Below are positions 1-6,582 of a stretch of DNA of 21,215 nucleotides, in pieces. The position numbers and the translations under genes were made by a program. The notes under the pieces are model-generated. The model was given only the letters and a program-made list of their open reading frames with translations. It made no database searches and was not told where the DNA came from. Numbering within the stretch: position 1 is the first letter of the stretch; every line of letters begins with the position of its first letter. Source of the DNA: a virus; the IMG/VR virus record IMGVR_UViG_3300033182_001696, positions 1 to 21,215 of that record. One strand, 5' to 3'.

Positions 1-333
1 ATGAACGACGCAGAAAACCTTGCTAAGCTCATTCGCCACCTACCACCGCACACGTGCCAGGAATTTATTACCAGCCAAATTTCCATAGAATTTCCTGAAC
101 TGGATCGTAAATCGTCTCTGACAATGCAGAGGCAAGCCGCCGCCATCAAATATATGGTCGAGCAAGCAAACAAGGGGAAATGGGAACTTCCCGCCGCTGA
201 AATTCTCGGTAGCGTTTACGGCACACAAAACCTGGGGCGCAGTAGGCGAATGCAAGACCTCTTTAAAAGTAATTCCCAGTGGCGCGATTACATCACAAAT
301 CACGAGAAAGGCATTTGGGGATTCATAACCTAA
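1..333 (+). CDS. Small hypothetical protein upstream of toxin-antitoxin pair
   Basis: This is a 110-residue soluble, basic protein that I do not recognise. The window begins exactly at its ATG, so its ribosome binding site cannot be seen and a longer upstream start cannot be excluded. No membrane segment or signal peptide is visible. Lys/Arg-rich stretches and a His-Cys pair near residues 17-19 are present without a clear motif. It stops at 331-333, just ahead of the toxin promoter, so it is probably a separate transcription unit. The region looks less GC-rich than the early operon downstream, which fits an accessory cargo segment. Confidence 0.55.
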   Translation: MNDAENLAKLIRHLPPHTCQEFITSQISIEFPELDRKSSLTMQRQAAAIKYMVEQANKGKWELPAAEILGSVYGTQNLGRSRRMQDLFKSNSQWRDYITNHEKGIWGFIT

Positions 334-337
334 ATTT

Positions 338-345
338 GCTATAAT
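338..345 (+). promoter_or_regulatory. Extended -10 promoter of the toxin-antitoxin operon
   Basis: A perfect TATAAT hexamer lies at 340-345 and is preceded by TG one base upstream, giving an extended -10 element. No good -35 box is seen at 17 bases. The expected transcript would start near 352, leaving a leader of about 20 bases before the toxin ATG at 371. This also argues against the in-frame ATG at 344, which lies inside the -10 box. Confidence 0.7.
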
Positions 346-362
346 GTATCTACTCGGATACA
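345..362 (+). promoter_or_regulatory. Palindromic operator overlapping the TA promoter
   Basis: The sequence shows perfect inverted 6-base arms, TGTATC and GATACA, separated by six bases. The palindrome overlaps the last base of the -10 box and covers the predicted transcription start. Antitoxins of this kind commonly repress their own operon through such a site, so this is the natural candidate for binding by the HTH antitoxin encoded at 671. Binding itself is inferred. Confidence 0.6.
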
Positions 363-370
363 CTTGCTTT

Positions 371-667
371 ATGTTTACCATCAAAACCCTTAAAGAATTC
401 GATGACTGGCTAAACGGCTTAAAAGATAGTCGCACAAGGATCCGTTTAGCTCGACGAGTTGAAAGGGCTGGCCGAGGTAATCTCGGTGACGTTGCGCCTG
501 TCGGTGAAAACGTCCATGAAATGCGTGAATTTTTTGGGCCAGGCTGGCGCATGTATTACATCCAGCAGGGTGATACTTTAATTGTAATGCTCGGTGGCGG
601 AGATAAATCCACCCAGAGCAAAGATATTAGCAAAGCCAAGCGACTGGCAAAGTCGCTGGAGGAGTAG
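371..667 (+). CDS. Type II toxin, RelE/HigB-like (addiction module killer protein)
   Basis: This 98-residue protein matches the RelE/ParE superfamily subgroup called addiction module killer protein (HI1419/phage Gp49-like). Family features visible include the start Phe-Thr-Ile, an early W-L-x-x-L-K-D helix, the V-G-E-N-V-H-E-M-R-E stretch, G-P-G-W-R-M-Y-Y in mid-protein, then a hydrophobic strand ending in L-G-G-G-D-K-S-T-Q. Proteins of this family are usually mRNA interferases acting at the ribosome; activity here is inferred. Start 371 is chosen over 344 because 344 falls within the -10 promoter box and the family begins at the Met-Phe-Thr position. The gene precedes its antitoxin by three bases, the toxin-first order usual for this family. 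Confidence 0.88.
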   Translation: MFTIKTLKEFDDWLNGLKDSRTRIRLARRVERAGRGNLGDVAPVGENVHEMREFFGPGWRMYYIQQGDTLIVMLGGGDKSTQSKDISKAKRLAKSLEE

Positions 668-670
668 AAC

Positions 671-985
671 ATGAGCAGACCAATCAATGTAGCCAATCTA
701 CCTGAGTTTGATATGGCGTCCCAACTCCGCGATGAAAATGATATCGCGGAATATTTGTCTATGGTCTTAGAAGATGGTGACAGTGATGAACTGATACGAG
801 CAATTGGTCATGTAGCCAAAGCACGCGGAATGACACAGATCGCCAAGGACACTGGGCTTGGGCGTGAGAGTCTCTACAAAGCATTGTCTGCCGGAGCCAA
901 GCCACGATTTGAAACCATTCTGCTTGTTTTGCGCGCACTCAATATAGATCTCAAAGCAGTAAGTCACGGAGTAGCCCATCACTAA
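671..985 (+). CDS. Antitoxin, HTH-type addiction module antidote (HI1420-like)
   Basis: This 104-residue protein follows the toxin by three bases, with a GGAGGAG ribosome site overlapping the toxin's last codons. The N-terminal third is acidic (the start of the partner-binding region in this family, including an I-A-E-Y-L stretch). The C-terminal half is a Cro/CI-like helix-turn-helix with the sequence G-M-T-Q-I-A-K-D-T-G-L-G-R-E-S-L-Y-K-A-L, typical of the putative addiction module antidote family. It should neutralise the toxin and repress the operon through the palindrome at 345-362. The pair probably stabilises the element in its host or acts against competing phages; that role is inference. 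Confidence 0.88.
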   Translation: MSRPINVANLPEFDMASQLRDENDIAEYLSMVLEDGDSDELIRAIGHVAKARGMTQIAKDTGLGRESLYKALSAGAKPRFETILLVLRALNIDLKAVSHGVAHH

Positions 986-1010
986 ACTTGCTTCGCACTG
1001 ACATCAAATA

Positions 1011-1032
1011 ACCGCCTCCGGGCGGTTTTTTG
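1011..1032 (+). terminator. Intrinsic terminator after the toxin-antitoxin operon
   Basis: A six-base-pair GC-rich stem (ACCGCC with GGCGGT, four-base loop) is followed directly by a run of six T. It lies 25 bases after the antitoxin stop and isolates the TA operon from the early phage genes. Between it and the gene at 1165 I see only C-rich sequence with a short repeated CCCCCCAT element (near 1073-1089) and no convincing promoter. Confidence 0.88.
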
Positions 1033-1164
1033 TTTCTGGTCGATTACCTTTTGACCGACTTACTCCACTCCCCCCATTTCTCCCCCCATCACGTGGGCTG
1101 ACGCCCCTACATCCCCGCCACCAAACTGACCTCACGTTTTCGCAATAACCAACAGGAGTGCAAC

Positions 1165-1377
1165 GTGAGTATCAAACACATCAATCAGACACAGCTGGCC
1201 GAGCGCTGGTGCGTCAGCGAGGCCACCCTCGAACGGTGGCGTACCTTGGGCATCGGCCCAGTCTTTCTCAAACTACATGGTCGCATCGCTTACCGCGAAG
1301 AAGATCTCGAAGCCTACGAGGCAGAGTGTCTGCGCAAAAGTACCTCAGAACGCGTTCACGCAGGAGGTGCAGCATGA
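1165..1377 (+). CDS. Small HTH DNA-binding protein (excisionase/AlpA-like, HTH_17)
   Basis: This 70-residue protein begins at GTG 1165 with an AGGAG site eight bases upstream. It has the compact MerR-like winged helix of the excisionase/AlpA group: Q-L-A-E-R-W-x-V-S-E-A-T-L-E-R-W-R at residues 9-25, followed by the wing G-P-x-F-x-K-L-x-G-R-I-A-Y-R and a closing E-E-D-L-E-A-Y. Such proteins bind DNA as transcription regulators or recombination directionality factors. As the first gene of the early operon, and with no integrase visible, a regulatory role is as likely as excision. It overlaps the next gene by four bases (ATGA). Confidence 0.8.
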   Translation: MSIKHINQTQLAERWCVSEATLERWRTLGIGPVFLKLHGRIAYREEDLEAYEAECLRKSTSERVHAGGAA

Positions 1378-1853
1378 ACCTTCAACAAATCAACGACATT
1401 ATCTGCACACCGGTCAGCACACTCGCAGAGCTATCAAGCGATTCCCTGTTTCATCTGAAAAATGATGCAGCCGATCAGCTAGCGATGGCCAAAGCACTGT
1501 GCGAACAAGTGGATCGTGTGCTTGAGCACCGCTACAACACCCAGGCTCAACAGCAGCGTCTTTCTGCCGGCAAAGACACGGGCGTCGTGCATTTCGACGA
1601 TGGCGAAGTGCGTATCTCGGCCGACCTTCCCAAGCGTGTCACTTGGGATCAGAAGAAGCTTAATGAGATCGCAAAGCGTATCGCCGCCAGCGGTGAAGAT
1701 CCGGGTCAGTACATCGACATCAGTTACAAAGTATCCGAACGCAAATACGACGCCTGGCCAGACAATCTGAAGTCCTCTTTTGCTGGCGCTCGCACCCTGA
1801 AGACTGGTAAACCAAGCTTCCGCCTGTCTCTACTCGAGGAGGCCCAGCCATGA
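1374..1853 (+). CDS. Conserved phage protein of unknown function, upstream of Sak4-like ATPase
   Basis: This 159-residue soluble protein starts at ATG 1374, with GGAGGTGC upstream and overlapping the previous stop. The open frame extends further upstream, but that part lies over the HTH gene in another frame. The N-terminal half looks helical and the C-terminal half carries the conserved-looking blocks D-L-P-K-R-V-x-W-D-Q, a D-P-x-x-Y-I-D-I-S-Y-K-V run, and T-G-K-P-S-F-R-L. I recall similar proteins next to phage ATP-binding recombination genes, but no function is known to me. It overlaps the next start by four bases, suggesting translational coupling with the recombination module. Confidence 0.78.
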   Translation: MNLQQINDIICTPVSTLAELSSDSLFHLKNDAADQLAMAKALCEQVDRVLEHRYNTQAQQQRLSAGKDTGVVHFDDGEVRISADLPKRVTWDQKKLNEIAKRIAASGEDPGQYIDISYKVSERKYDAWPDNLKSSFAGARTLKTGKPSFRLSLLEEAQP

Positions 1854-2728
1854 GTCTCCCAATTATCTCGGCGGATCAACGCCTAGCAGAAAAGCGTGGC
1901 ATCAAAGGCTGTATCTTCGGCAAAAGTGGCATAGGTAAAACCTCACTGCTCTGGACGCTGGATGCACCAAGCACCCTCTTCTTTGATCTCGAGGCCGGTG
2001 ATCTAGCTATCGAAGGCTGGAGCGGTGACAGCATTCGCCCCAAAACTTGGCAAGAGTGTCGCGACTTTGCCGTCTTCATTGGTGGTCCCAACCCAGCTCT
2101 TCGGGATGATCAGGTCTACAGCCAGAGTCACTACGATGCAGTCTGTGAACGTTTCGGTGATCCGGCAGAGCTAGAGCGCTACGAGACCATCTTTATCGAC
2201 TCAATCACGGTTGCCGGCCGCCTCTGTTTTCAGTGGTGTAAAGGTCAGCCGCAGGCATTCAGCGAGCGCAGCGGTAAGCCCGATATGCGCGGTGCCTATG
2301 GTCTGCACGGCCAGGAGATGATCGCCTGGCTGACGCACCTTCAACACACCCGCAATAAGAACATCTGGTTCGTTGGCATACTCGATGAGCGTATCGATGA
2401 CTACAACCGCAAGCTGTTCACCCCGCAAATCGATGGCTCCAAAACAGGTCTTGAGCTACCGGGAATCGTCGATCAAGTCATCGCTATGGCTGAACTCAAA
2501 GACGAAGACGGCAACCCATTCCGTGCCTTCATCAACCACACACTGAACCAATGGGGCTATCCCGCCAAGGATCGCAGCGGTCGCCTGAATACCATCGAGG
2601 AGCCACACCTAGGCCGACTGATGACCAAGATCAAAAGCCCCGCTGCGCCGGCGCCAGAGCGACTTCGCTTTGACAGCCCCAAAACACTTCAAGAGCCAAT
2701 CAACCCAGAAACAGGAGATGCCTTATGA
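1850..2728 (+). CDS. Phage nucleotide-binding ATPase, Sak4/RecA-like single-strand annealing family
   Basis: This is a 292-residue RecA-fold ATPase. A Walker A motif G-K-S-G-I-G-K-T lies at residues 24-31. A Walker B-like strand T-I-F-I-D-S-I-T has Asp at residue 117. The length and motif spacing fit the Sak4 group of phage recombinases, which anneal single strands for recombination-dependent replication, helped by a partner ssDNA-binding protein. The next gene encodes a plausible partner. A Pro/Ala-rich tail follows residue 262. Starts of this gene and the next overlap by four bases. A less specific label, AAA family phage ATP-binding protein, would be certain; the Sak4 assignment is probable. 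Confidence 0.8.
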   Translation: MSLPIISADQRLAEKRGIKGCIFGKSGIGKTSLLWTLDAPSTLFFDLEAGDLAIEGWSGDSIRPKTWQECRDFAVFIGGPNPALRDDQVYSQSHYDAVCERFGDPAELERYETIFIDSITVAGRLCFQWCKGQPQAFSERSGKPDMRGAYGLHGQEMIAWLTHLQHTRNKNIWFVGILDERIDDYNRKLFTPQIDGSKTGLELPGIVDQVIAMAELKDEDGNPFRAFINHTLNQWGYPAKDRSGRLNTIEEPHLGRLMTKIKSPAAPAPERLRFDSPKTLQEPINPETGDAL

Positions 2729-3336
2729 GCCTCTGGAACGACTTTAACAACGCTGATGATCAGCAATCCTATGACGTCATCCCCAAAGGAACGGTCGCAC
2801 GTGTTCGCATGACGATTAAACCCGGCGGGCTTGATGACCCAAGCCAAGGCTGGACAGGTGGCTTTGCCACGCAAAGCACGATGACCGGGTCGGTCTATCT
2901 CAACTGTGAGTTTGTGGTCACAGAAGGCCCTTTTGCTAAGCGCAAAATCTGGAGCCTTATCGGACTGGAAAGTCCAAAAGGACCTGAGTGGGCCAACATG
3001 GGTCGCAGCTTTATCAAAGGCATCCTGAATTCATCGCGTGGTCTGCACCCTGGAGATCAATCACCTAAGGCTCAACAGATGCGTCGCATCTCTGGCTTTG
3101 CCGATCTGGAGGGGGTCGAGTTTGTTGCCAAGATCGATGTCGACAAAGACCAGAACGGTGAGCTGAAAAACATCATCAAATCAGCTGTCACGCCTGATCA
3201 GAAGGGGTATGCAGAAGCGATGGGCTCGGCTGTTTCGACCCCAGCTCCAAGTGCTTACTCAGCTCCAGCCTCACAAGCAGCTCCTGTTCAAGAGCAACCG
3301 GCTGCACCCAGCGGTCGTCCAGCCTGGGCTCAGTAA
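2725..3336 (+). CDS. Putative ssDNA-binding protein (DUF669-like) partnering the Sak4-like ATPase
   Basis: This 203-residue protein has an N-terminal region of beta character with K-G-T-V-A-R-V-R-M and a central V-Y-L-N-C-E-F-V-V-x-E-G-P-F-x-x-R-K-I-W, resembling DUF669-type phage proteins thought to be OB-fold ssDNA-binding proteins. From about residue 165 it becomes a low-complexity Pro/Ala/Ser/Gln tail, as in SSB linkers. It ends R-P-A-W-A-Q, not the acidic D-D-I-P-F tip of bacterial SSB. Its position directly behind the Sak4-like gene, four bases overlapping, supports a role in single-strand annealing. No catalytic motif is seen. The fold is inferred. Confidence 0.68.
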   Translation: MSLWNDFNNADDQQSYDVIPKGTVARVRMTIKPGGLDDPSQGWTGGFATQSTMTGSVYLNCEFVVTEGPFAKRKIWSLIGLESPKGPEWANMGRSFIKGILNSSRGLHPGDQSPKAQQMRRISGFADLEGVEFVAKIDVDKDQNGELKNIIKSAVTPDQKGYAEAMGSAVSTPAPSAYSAPASQAAPVQEQPAAPSGRPAWAQ

Positions 3337-3348
3337 GAGGGCACTCTG

Positions 3349-5022
3349 ATGATTCTTCGTCCCCGTCAAAAAGTGTTTGTTGAACGCTGTCTATCGGCGC
3401 TCGAGAAACATGACAACACTCTGGGAGTGGCGCCAACCGGCGCTGGCAAAACCATCATGCTCTCGGGTGTTGCGGGACGATGGATCCAGGGAACTCAGGC
3501 GAAAGTGTGTGTGCTCGCTCACCGTGACGAACTCACCGAGCAGAATGCCTCCAAGTTCAGTCGAGTAAACCCGGGTATCGAGACCTCTGTCTTTGATGCG
3601 AGGGAGAAGTCTTGGGAGGGACAAACCACCTTTGCGATGGTGCAGACACTCTCTCGCCAGTCCAATCTGGCACAGATGCCTGCGTTAGATCTGCTTGTAA
3701 TCGATGAAGCTCACCACGCGGCAGCACCCAGTTACCGCATCATCATTGAACAGGCCCAAAAACTCAATCCAAGCCTGAAGCTCTTCGGGGTAACCGCAAC
3801 ACCCAATCGTGGAGACGGCAAAGGACTGCGTCCGGTCTTCAGTAATGTCGCTGATCAAATCACTCTTGCTGAGCTCATTCAGTCCGGTCACTTAGTGCCA
3901 CCTCGCACCTTTGTGGTGGATGTTGGCACCCAAGCCGCACTCTCAGAGGTGAAACGCTCGGCCGACGATTTCGACATGCATGAGGTCGACGCCATTATGA
4001 ACCGCAAGGTCATTACCGAAGCGGTCGTAAAGCACTGGCAGACACATGCAGGCAAACGCAAAACGGTGGTGTTCTGCTCCACGGTTGATCACGCCAATAA
4101 TGTTGCGAACGCCTTTCGACAAGACGATGTAAACAGTGTGGTTGTTCACGGCGCCCTGACCAAAGCTGAGCGAGAGTCTGCGCTTGCGCAGTTTGCCACC
4201 GGCCAAGCACAGGTCATCGTTAACGTTAGCGTCCTCACCGAGGGGTATGACCACCCGCCTATCGATTGCGTGGTATTGCTGCGCCCAAGTTCATACAAGT
4301 CGACCCTGATTCAGATGATCGGCCGAGGGCTTCGCACTGTTGATCCTGAAGAGTATCCGGGTGTAAGTAAGACCGACTGCATTGTGTTGGACTTCGGCAC
4401 CAGTACCCTCATGCATGGATCGCTCGAACAAGAGGCTCTGCTCGACGGTCATCAGGGCTCTGGCAAAGCTCCAACCAAAACCTGTCCAGACTGCGATGCA
4501 GAGGTACCACTCTCTTCTGTGGAGTGCGCGCTGTGCGGTCATGTTTGGGAGCGCACAAACGATGGTGAGAAAACCGAACTCACCGAGTTTGTGATGTCTG
4601 AAGTCGATCTACTGAAGCGCTCGTCATTCCGCTGGTGTGATCTCTTTGGCGATGACACAGCCCTGATGGCGACAGGCTTTTCGGCATGGGCAGGTGTGTT
4701 TTATCTAAACGGTCAATGGTTCGCCGTCGGTGGCGGAAAAGGGCTGGGAACGCACTTGCTCTCGATCGGAGAGCGCACACTTGGCATCGCCGCAGCTGAT
4801 GACTGGTTGAACGAGCACGAAAACGAGGATGCTGCTCTGAAGTCTCGCACCTGGCTGAGCCAAAGTGTCACTCAACAACAACTCAAATACCTGCCAGCTG
4901 GATACCAACAGGACTTCGGACTGACGCGGTATCAGGCATCGTGCCTGATCACTTTCCGCTTTAACAAAAGAGCCATTCAAACACGCATTTTCGCAGCAGC
5001 CAAAACACAGGAGGCTGCCTGA
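3349..5022 (+). CDS. DEAH-box superfamily 2 DNA helicase with zinc-finger
   Basis: This 557-residue protein shows the full set of SF2 helicase motifs: Walker A A-P-T-G-A-G-K-T at 28-35, D-E-A-H at 119-122, T-A-T-P at 149-152, a helicase C-terminal domain with V-V-F-C-S-T-V-D near 240, and motif VI Q-M-I-G-R-G-L-R at 322-329. A four-cysteine zinc ribbon follows (C379-x2-C382, C393-x2-C396). The last 160 residues form an accessory domain I do not recognise. The layout resembles phage members of the RecG/UvsW/type III restriction-like helicase group, so unwinding or branch migration of replication and recombination intermediates is expected. It is preceded by an AGAGG site and overlaps the next start by one base. 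Confidence 0.9.
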   Translation: MILRPRQKVFVERCLSALEKHDNTLGVAPTGAGKTIMLSGVAGRWIQGTQAKVCVLAHRDELTEQNASKFSRVNPGIETSVFDAREKSWEGQTTFAMVQTLSRQSNLAQMPALDLLVIDEAHHAAAPSYRIIIEQAQKLNPSLKLFGVTATPNRGDGKGLRPVFSNVADQITLAELIQSGHLVPPRTFVVDVGTQAALSEVKRSADDFDMHEVDAIMNRKVITEAVVKHWQTHAGKRKTVVFCSTVDHANNVANAFRQDDVNSVVVHGALTKAERESALAQFATGQAQVIVNVSVLTEGYDHPPIDCVVLLRPSSYKSTLIQMIGRGLRTVDPEEYPGVSKTDCIVLDFGTSTLMHGSLEQEALLDGHQGSGKAPTKTCPDCDAEVPLSSVECALCGHVWERTNDGEKTELTEFVMSEVDLLKRSSFRWCDLFGDDTALMATGFSAWAGVFYLNGQWFAVGGGKGLGTHLLSIGERTLGIAAADDWLNEHENEDAALKSRTWLSQSVTQQQLKYLPAGYQQDFGLTRYQASCLITFRFNKRAIQTRIFAAAKTQEAA

Positions 5023-5360
5023 TGTTGTGTGCAATTTGCGGGCGTGAAGGTCGCGGGTTCTGTTGGGTATCACCCAGACGCGCTGACAAACAGAGAACCT
5101 TCAAACGCTTCTGCTCAATGGCCTGCCAAGAGATTCATCAACAACGATTTAAAGGAGGTCATGTGACTGACCCTACTCATAACGAAAACGCGGCCGTGGC
5201 CGCTGTCCTTCCAGTGCTGGGTGATTACGTCGCCAAGATTGGTATGGACAAGCCTCTCGCTGACTACAGCCGCGAACAGATTCTGCAACTGATCGAAACC
5301 GTCCTCGATGGCTACTTTGCCCATCTGCGTGCCAACACGCCTGACGATGTGCCGTTCTAG
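5022..5360 (+). CDS. Small DUF6511-like phage protein with N-terminal Cys motif
   Basis: This 112-residue protein starts at ATG 5022 within the helicase stop. The N-terminus holds paired cysteines (C3, C6, then C14 and a later C-S-M-A-C), looking like a small zinc-binding treble-clef or FCS-like finger. The C-terminal half contains D-P-T-x-N-E and a helical Y-S-R-E-Q-I-L-Q-L-I-E-T-V-L-D-G-Y segment like those I associate with DUF6511 proteins. Function is unknown; its place among recombination genes suggests DNA metabolism. A strong AAGGAGGT at 5152-5159 stands before an in-frame GTG at 5163, so a shorter 66-residue product of the C-terminal half may also be made. Confidence 0.72.
   Translation: MLCAICGREGRGFCWVSPRRADKQRTFKRFCSMACQEIHQQRFKGGHVTDPTHNENAAVAAVLPVLGDYVAKIGMDKPLADYSREQILQLIETVLDGYFAHLRANTPDDVPF
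5151..5165 (+). promoter_or_regulatory. Strong internal ribosome binding site and GTG start
   Basis: AAAGGAGGT, almost a full anti-SD match, lies four to five bases ahead of GTG 5163, which is in the frame of the surrounding gene. The downstream part is the DUF6511-like region and would give a 66-residue product. The site is encoded by Phe-Lys-Gly-Gly-His codons, so chance cannot be excluded, but its strength exceeds that of the annotated upstream start at 5022. Confidence 0.5.
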
Positions 5361-5369
5361 GAGGTTGCG

Positions 5370-6128
5370 ATGTTGGACTTTAATTCATCTAACAACCTGA
5401 GCGAGCGTATCACCGCCTTCATCGATGAGGGGTTGGCAAAGGATCGTAATGCTCAAACCCCACGAGACTACCTTGGTGCCTCACGGTTGGGCGTCGCGTG
5501 TGATCGGGCGCTGCAGTACGAATACCTTAATGCACCCGTCGATACCGGACGTAAGTTCTCAGGTAAAACCCTGCGCATCTTTGAGGCCGGCCATGTCTTT
5601 GAGGAACTGGCGATTAAATGGCTGCGTGATGCGGGCTTTACGCTTCTCACAGAGACTGCGACGGGAGGTCAATTCGGCTTCACTGCAGCCGGCGGTCGGC
5701 TGAAGGGCCATATTGACGGCGTCATTACAGCCGCGCCAGCAGAGCTGGGGCTGACTTTTCCGATGCTATGGGAGTGCAAAAGCCTCAACAACAAATCCTG
5801 GAACGATACCGTCAAGAAAGGAGTCACGATTTCCAAGCCCGTCTACGCCGCCCAAATGGCGATCTATCAGGCATACATGGAAACCGATATCCCGGGCACC
5901 TCTGAGCACCCCGCTCTCTTCACCGCCATCAACAAAGACACCGCCGAGCTCTACTTTGAGTTGGTGCCGTTCAACGCGGAGCTGGCCCAGCAGGCATCGG
6001 ATCGTGCAGTGCGAATCTTGAATGCCTGCGAGGCTCATGAGCTGTTGCCCAGAGCTGCCGCCGATCCCTGTCACTTCACCTGCAAATTCTGCGCATGGCA
6101 GGAGCGTTGCTGGGGAGGCCGGGCATGA
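5370..6128 (+). CDS. PD-(D/E)XK exonuclease, Cas4/RecB-like with Fe-S cysteines
   Basis: This is a 252-residue nuclease starting at ATG 5370 behind a TAGGAGGT site. Visible motifs are G-H-I-D-G with Asp116 and W-E-C-K-S with Glu135 and Lys137, the PD-(D/E)XK catalytic core. A later Q-M-A-I-Y-Q-A-Y-M motif matches the RecB-family Q-x-x-x-Y. Cys44 in A-C-D-R-A together with Cys238, Cys241 and Cys247 near the C-terminus form the four-cysteine Fe-S pattern of Cas4 and AddB. It most likely degrades one strand of linear DNA to provide substrate for the Sak4-like annealing protein, the role of lambda Exo. No CRISPR genes are near, so a CRISPR adaptation role is not suggested. It overlaps the next start by four bases. 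Confidence 0.87.
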   Translation: MLDFNSSNNLSERITAFIDEGLAKDRNAQTPRDYLGASRLGVACDRALQYEYLNAPVDTGRKFSGKTLRIFEAGHVFEELAIKWLRDAGFTLLTETATGGQFGFTAAGGRLKGHIDGVITAAPAELGLTFPMLWECKSLNNKSWNDTVKKGVTISKPVYAAQMAIYQAYMETDIPGTSEHPALFTAINKDTAELYFELVPFNAELAQQASDRAVRILNACEAHELLPRAAADPCHFTCKFCAWQERCWGGRA

Positions 6129-6340
6129 GCAATATCGTTTGGCTCGATTTCAACGATGCGGCCGATCAGCCATCTGAGGACCAGCCATCCAAGCCGACCA
6201 CACAGGAGATCAAACAGCGTCTGCTTGAACGACTACCAGATGTGCTCGGCTCTCTGCTCCCGCGAGGCGTGACGCGCGGCAACCAGTTCCTCGTGGGCGA
6301 TCTGAACGGCAACAGAGGCAAGAGTCTTGTATCTATAAAC
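6125..6340 (+). pseudogene. N-terminal fragment of phage DNA primase/helicase, fused in frame to gpW
   Basis: Starting at ATG 6125, about 69 residues match the beginning of phage primase/helicase proteins as I know them: I-V-W-L-D-F-N-D-A, then L-L-E-R-L-P-D-V-L-G, then R-G-N-Q-F-L-V-G-D-L-N-G-N-x-G-K-S-L-V. In full-length relatives this is followed by the conserved W-H-D-F-A-x-G-x-G-G-D block, zinc-binding and toprim or helicase domains, hundreds of residues more. Here the frame runs after G-K-S-L-V into S-I-N-R-E-E-R and directly into gpW. No primase active site remains. The rest of the primase and everything between it and gpW, including both terminase genes, is absent. Confidence 0.75.
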
Positions 6341-6352
6341 CGCGAGGAGCGC

Positions 6353-6580
6353 ATGACCGAACTGACTGTTTTAAAACAACGCCTGAGCGAAGCCGAAGAG
6401 GCTCTGCATCAGTTACTGACAGGCCAGAAGGAGGCCAGCGTTAACGTCGGTGGATTCGGCAGTATAACCTACTCAGCAGCCAATCAGTCTGAGTTAGTGC
6501 GCTACATCGCGCAGTTAAAACTCGATATTCGCCGACAAGAGCGGGGCATTGGCCGACGCGCTCTGTTTGTGGAGTTTTAA
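6353..6580 (+). CDS. W: gpW-like head-tail joining protein
   Basis: Seventy-five residues from ATG 6353 match the lambda gpW family: an N-terminal helix T-E-L-x-x-L-K-Q-R-L-x-E-A-E-E-A-L-H-x-L-L-T-G, a beta hairpin with S-I-T-Y-S-A-A-N, and a second helix L-x-R-Y-I-A-Q-L-K. gpW closes the filled head beneath the portal and provides the platform for tail attachment. It has its own GAGGAG site at 6344-6349. The frame continues upstream into a primase fragment, but a separate start here gives the usual family length, so this domain is probably intact. It is followed two bases later by the portal start, the lambda order (W then B). Confidence 0.82.
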   Translation: MTELTVLKQRLSEAEEALHQLLTGQKEASVNVGGFGSITYSAANQSELVRYIAQLKLDIRRQERGIGRRALFVEF

Positions 6581-6582
6581 CC

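Noticed and set aside
344-370. Earlier in-frame toxin start at ATG 344.
   Set aside because: It overlaps the TATAAT box and would lie upstream of the expected transcript start; the family begins at 371.
40-552. Long minus-strand open frame (170 codons) opposite the first gene and the toxin.
   Set aside because: It covers two better-supported + strand genes plus their promoter and operator, and its protein has no recognisable pattern.
1091-1110. Short hairpin GGGC-TGAC-GCCC before the HTH gene, considered as terminator or operator.
   Set aside because: Only four base pairs, no T run, and no promoter nearby; not enough to call.
1158-1373. Upstream extension of the 1374 gene.
   Set aside because: It runs across the HTH gene in another frame and reads as Arg/Ser-rich non-family sequence; ATG 1374 has its own GGAGG.
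5370-6128. CRISPR adaptation Cas4.
   Set aside because: No repeat array, cas1 or cas2 is visible; the neighbours are phage recombination genes, so a phage exonuclease role is more likely.
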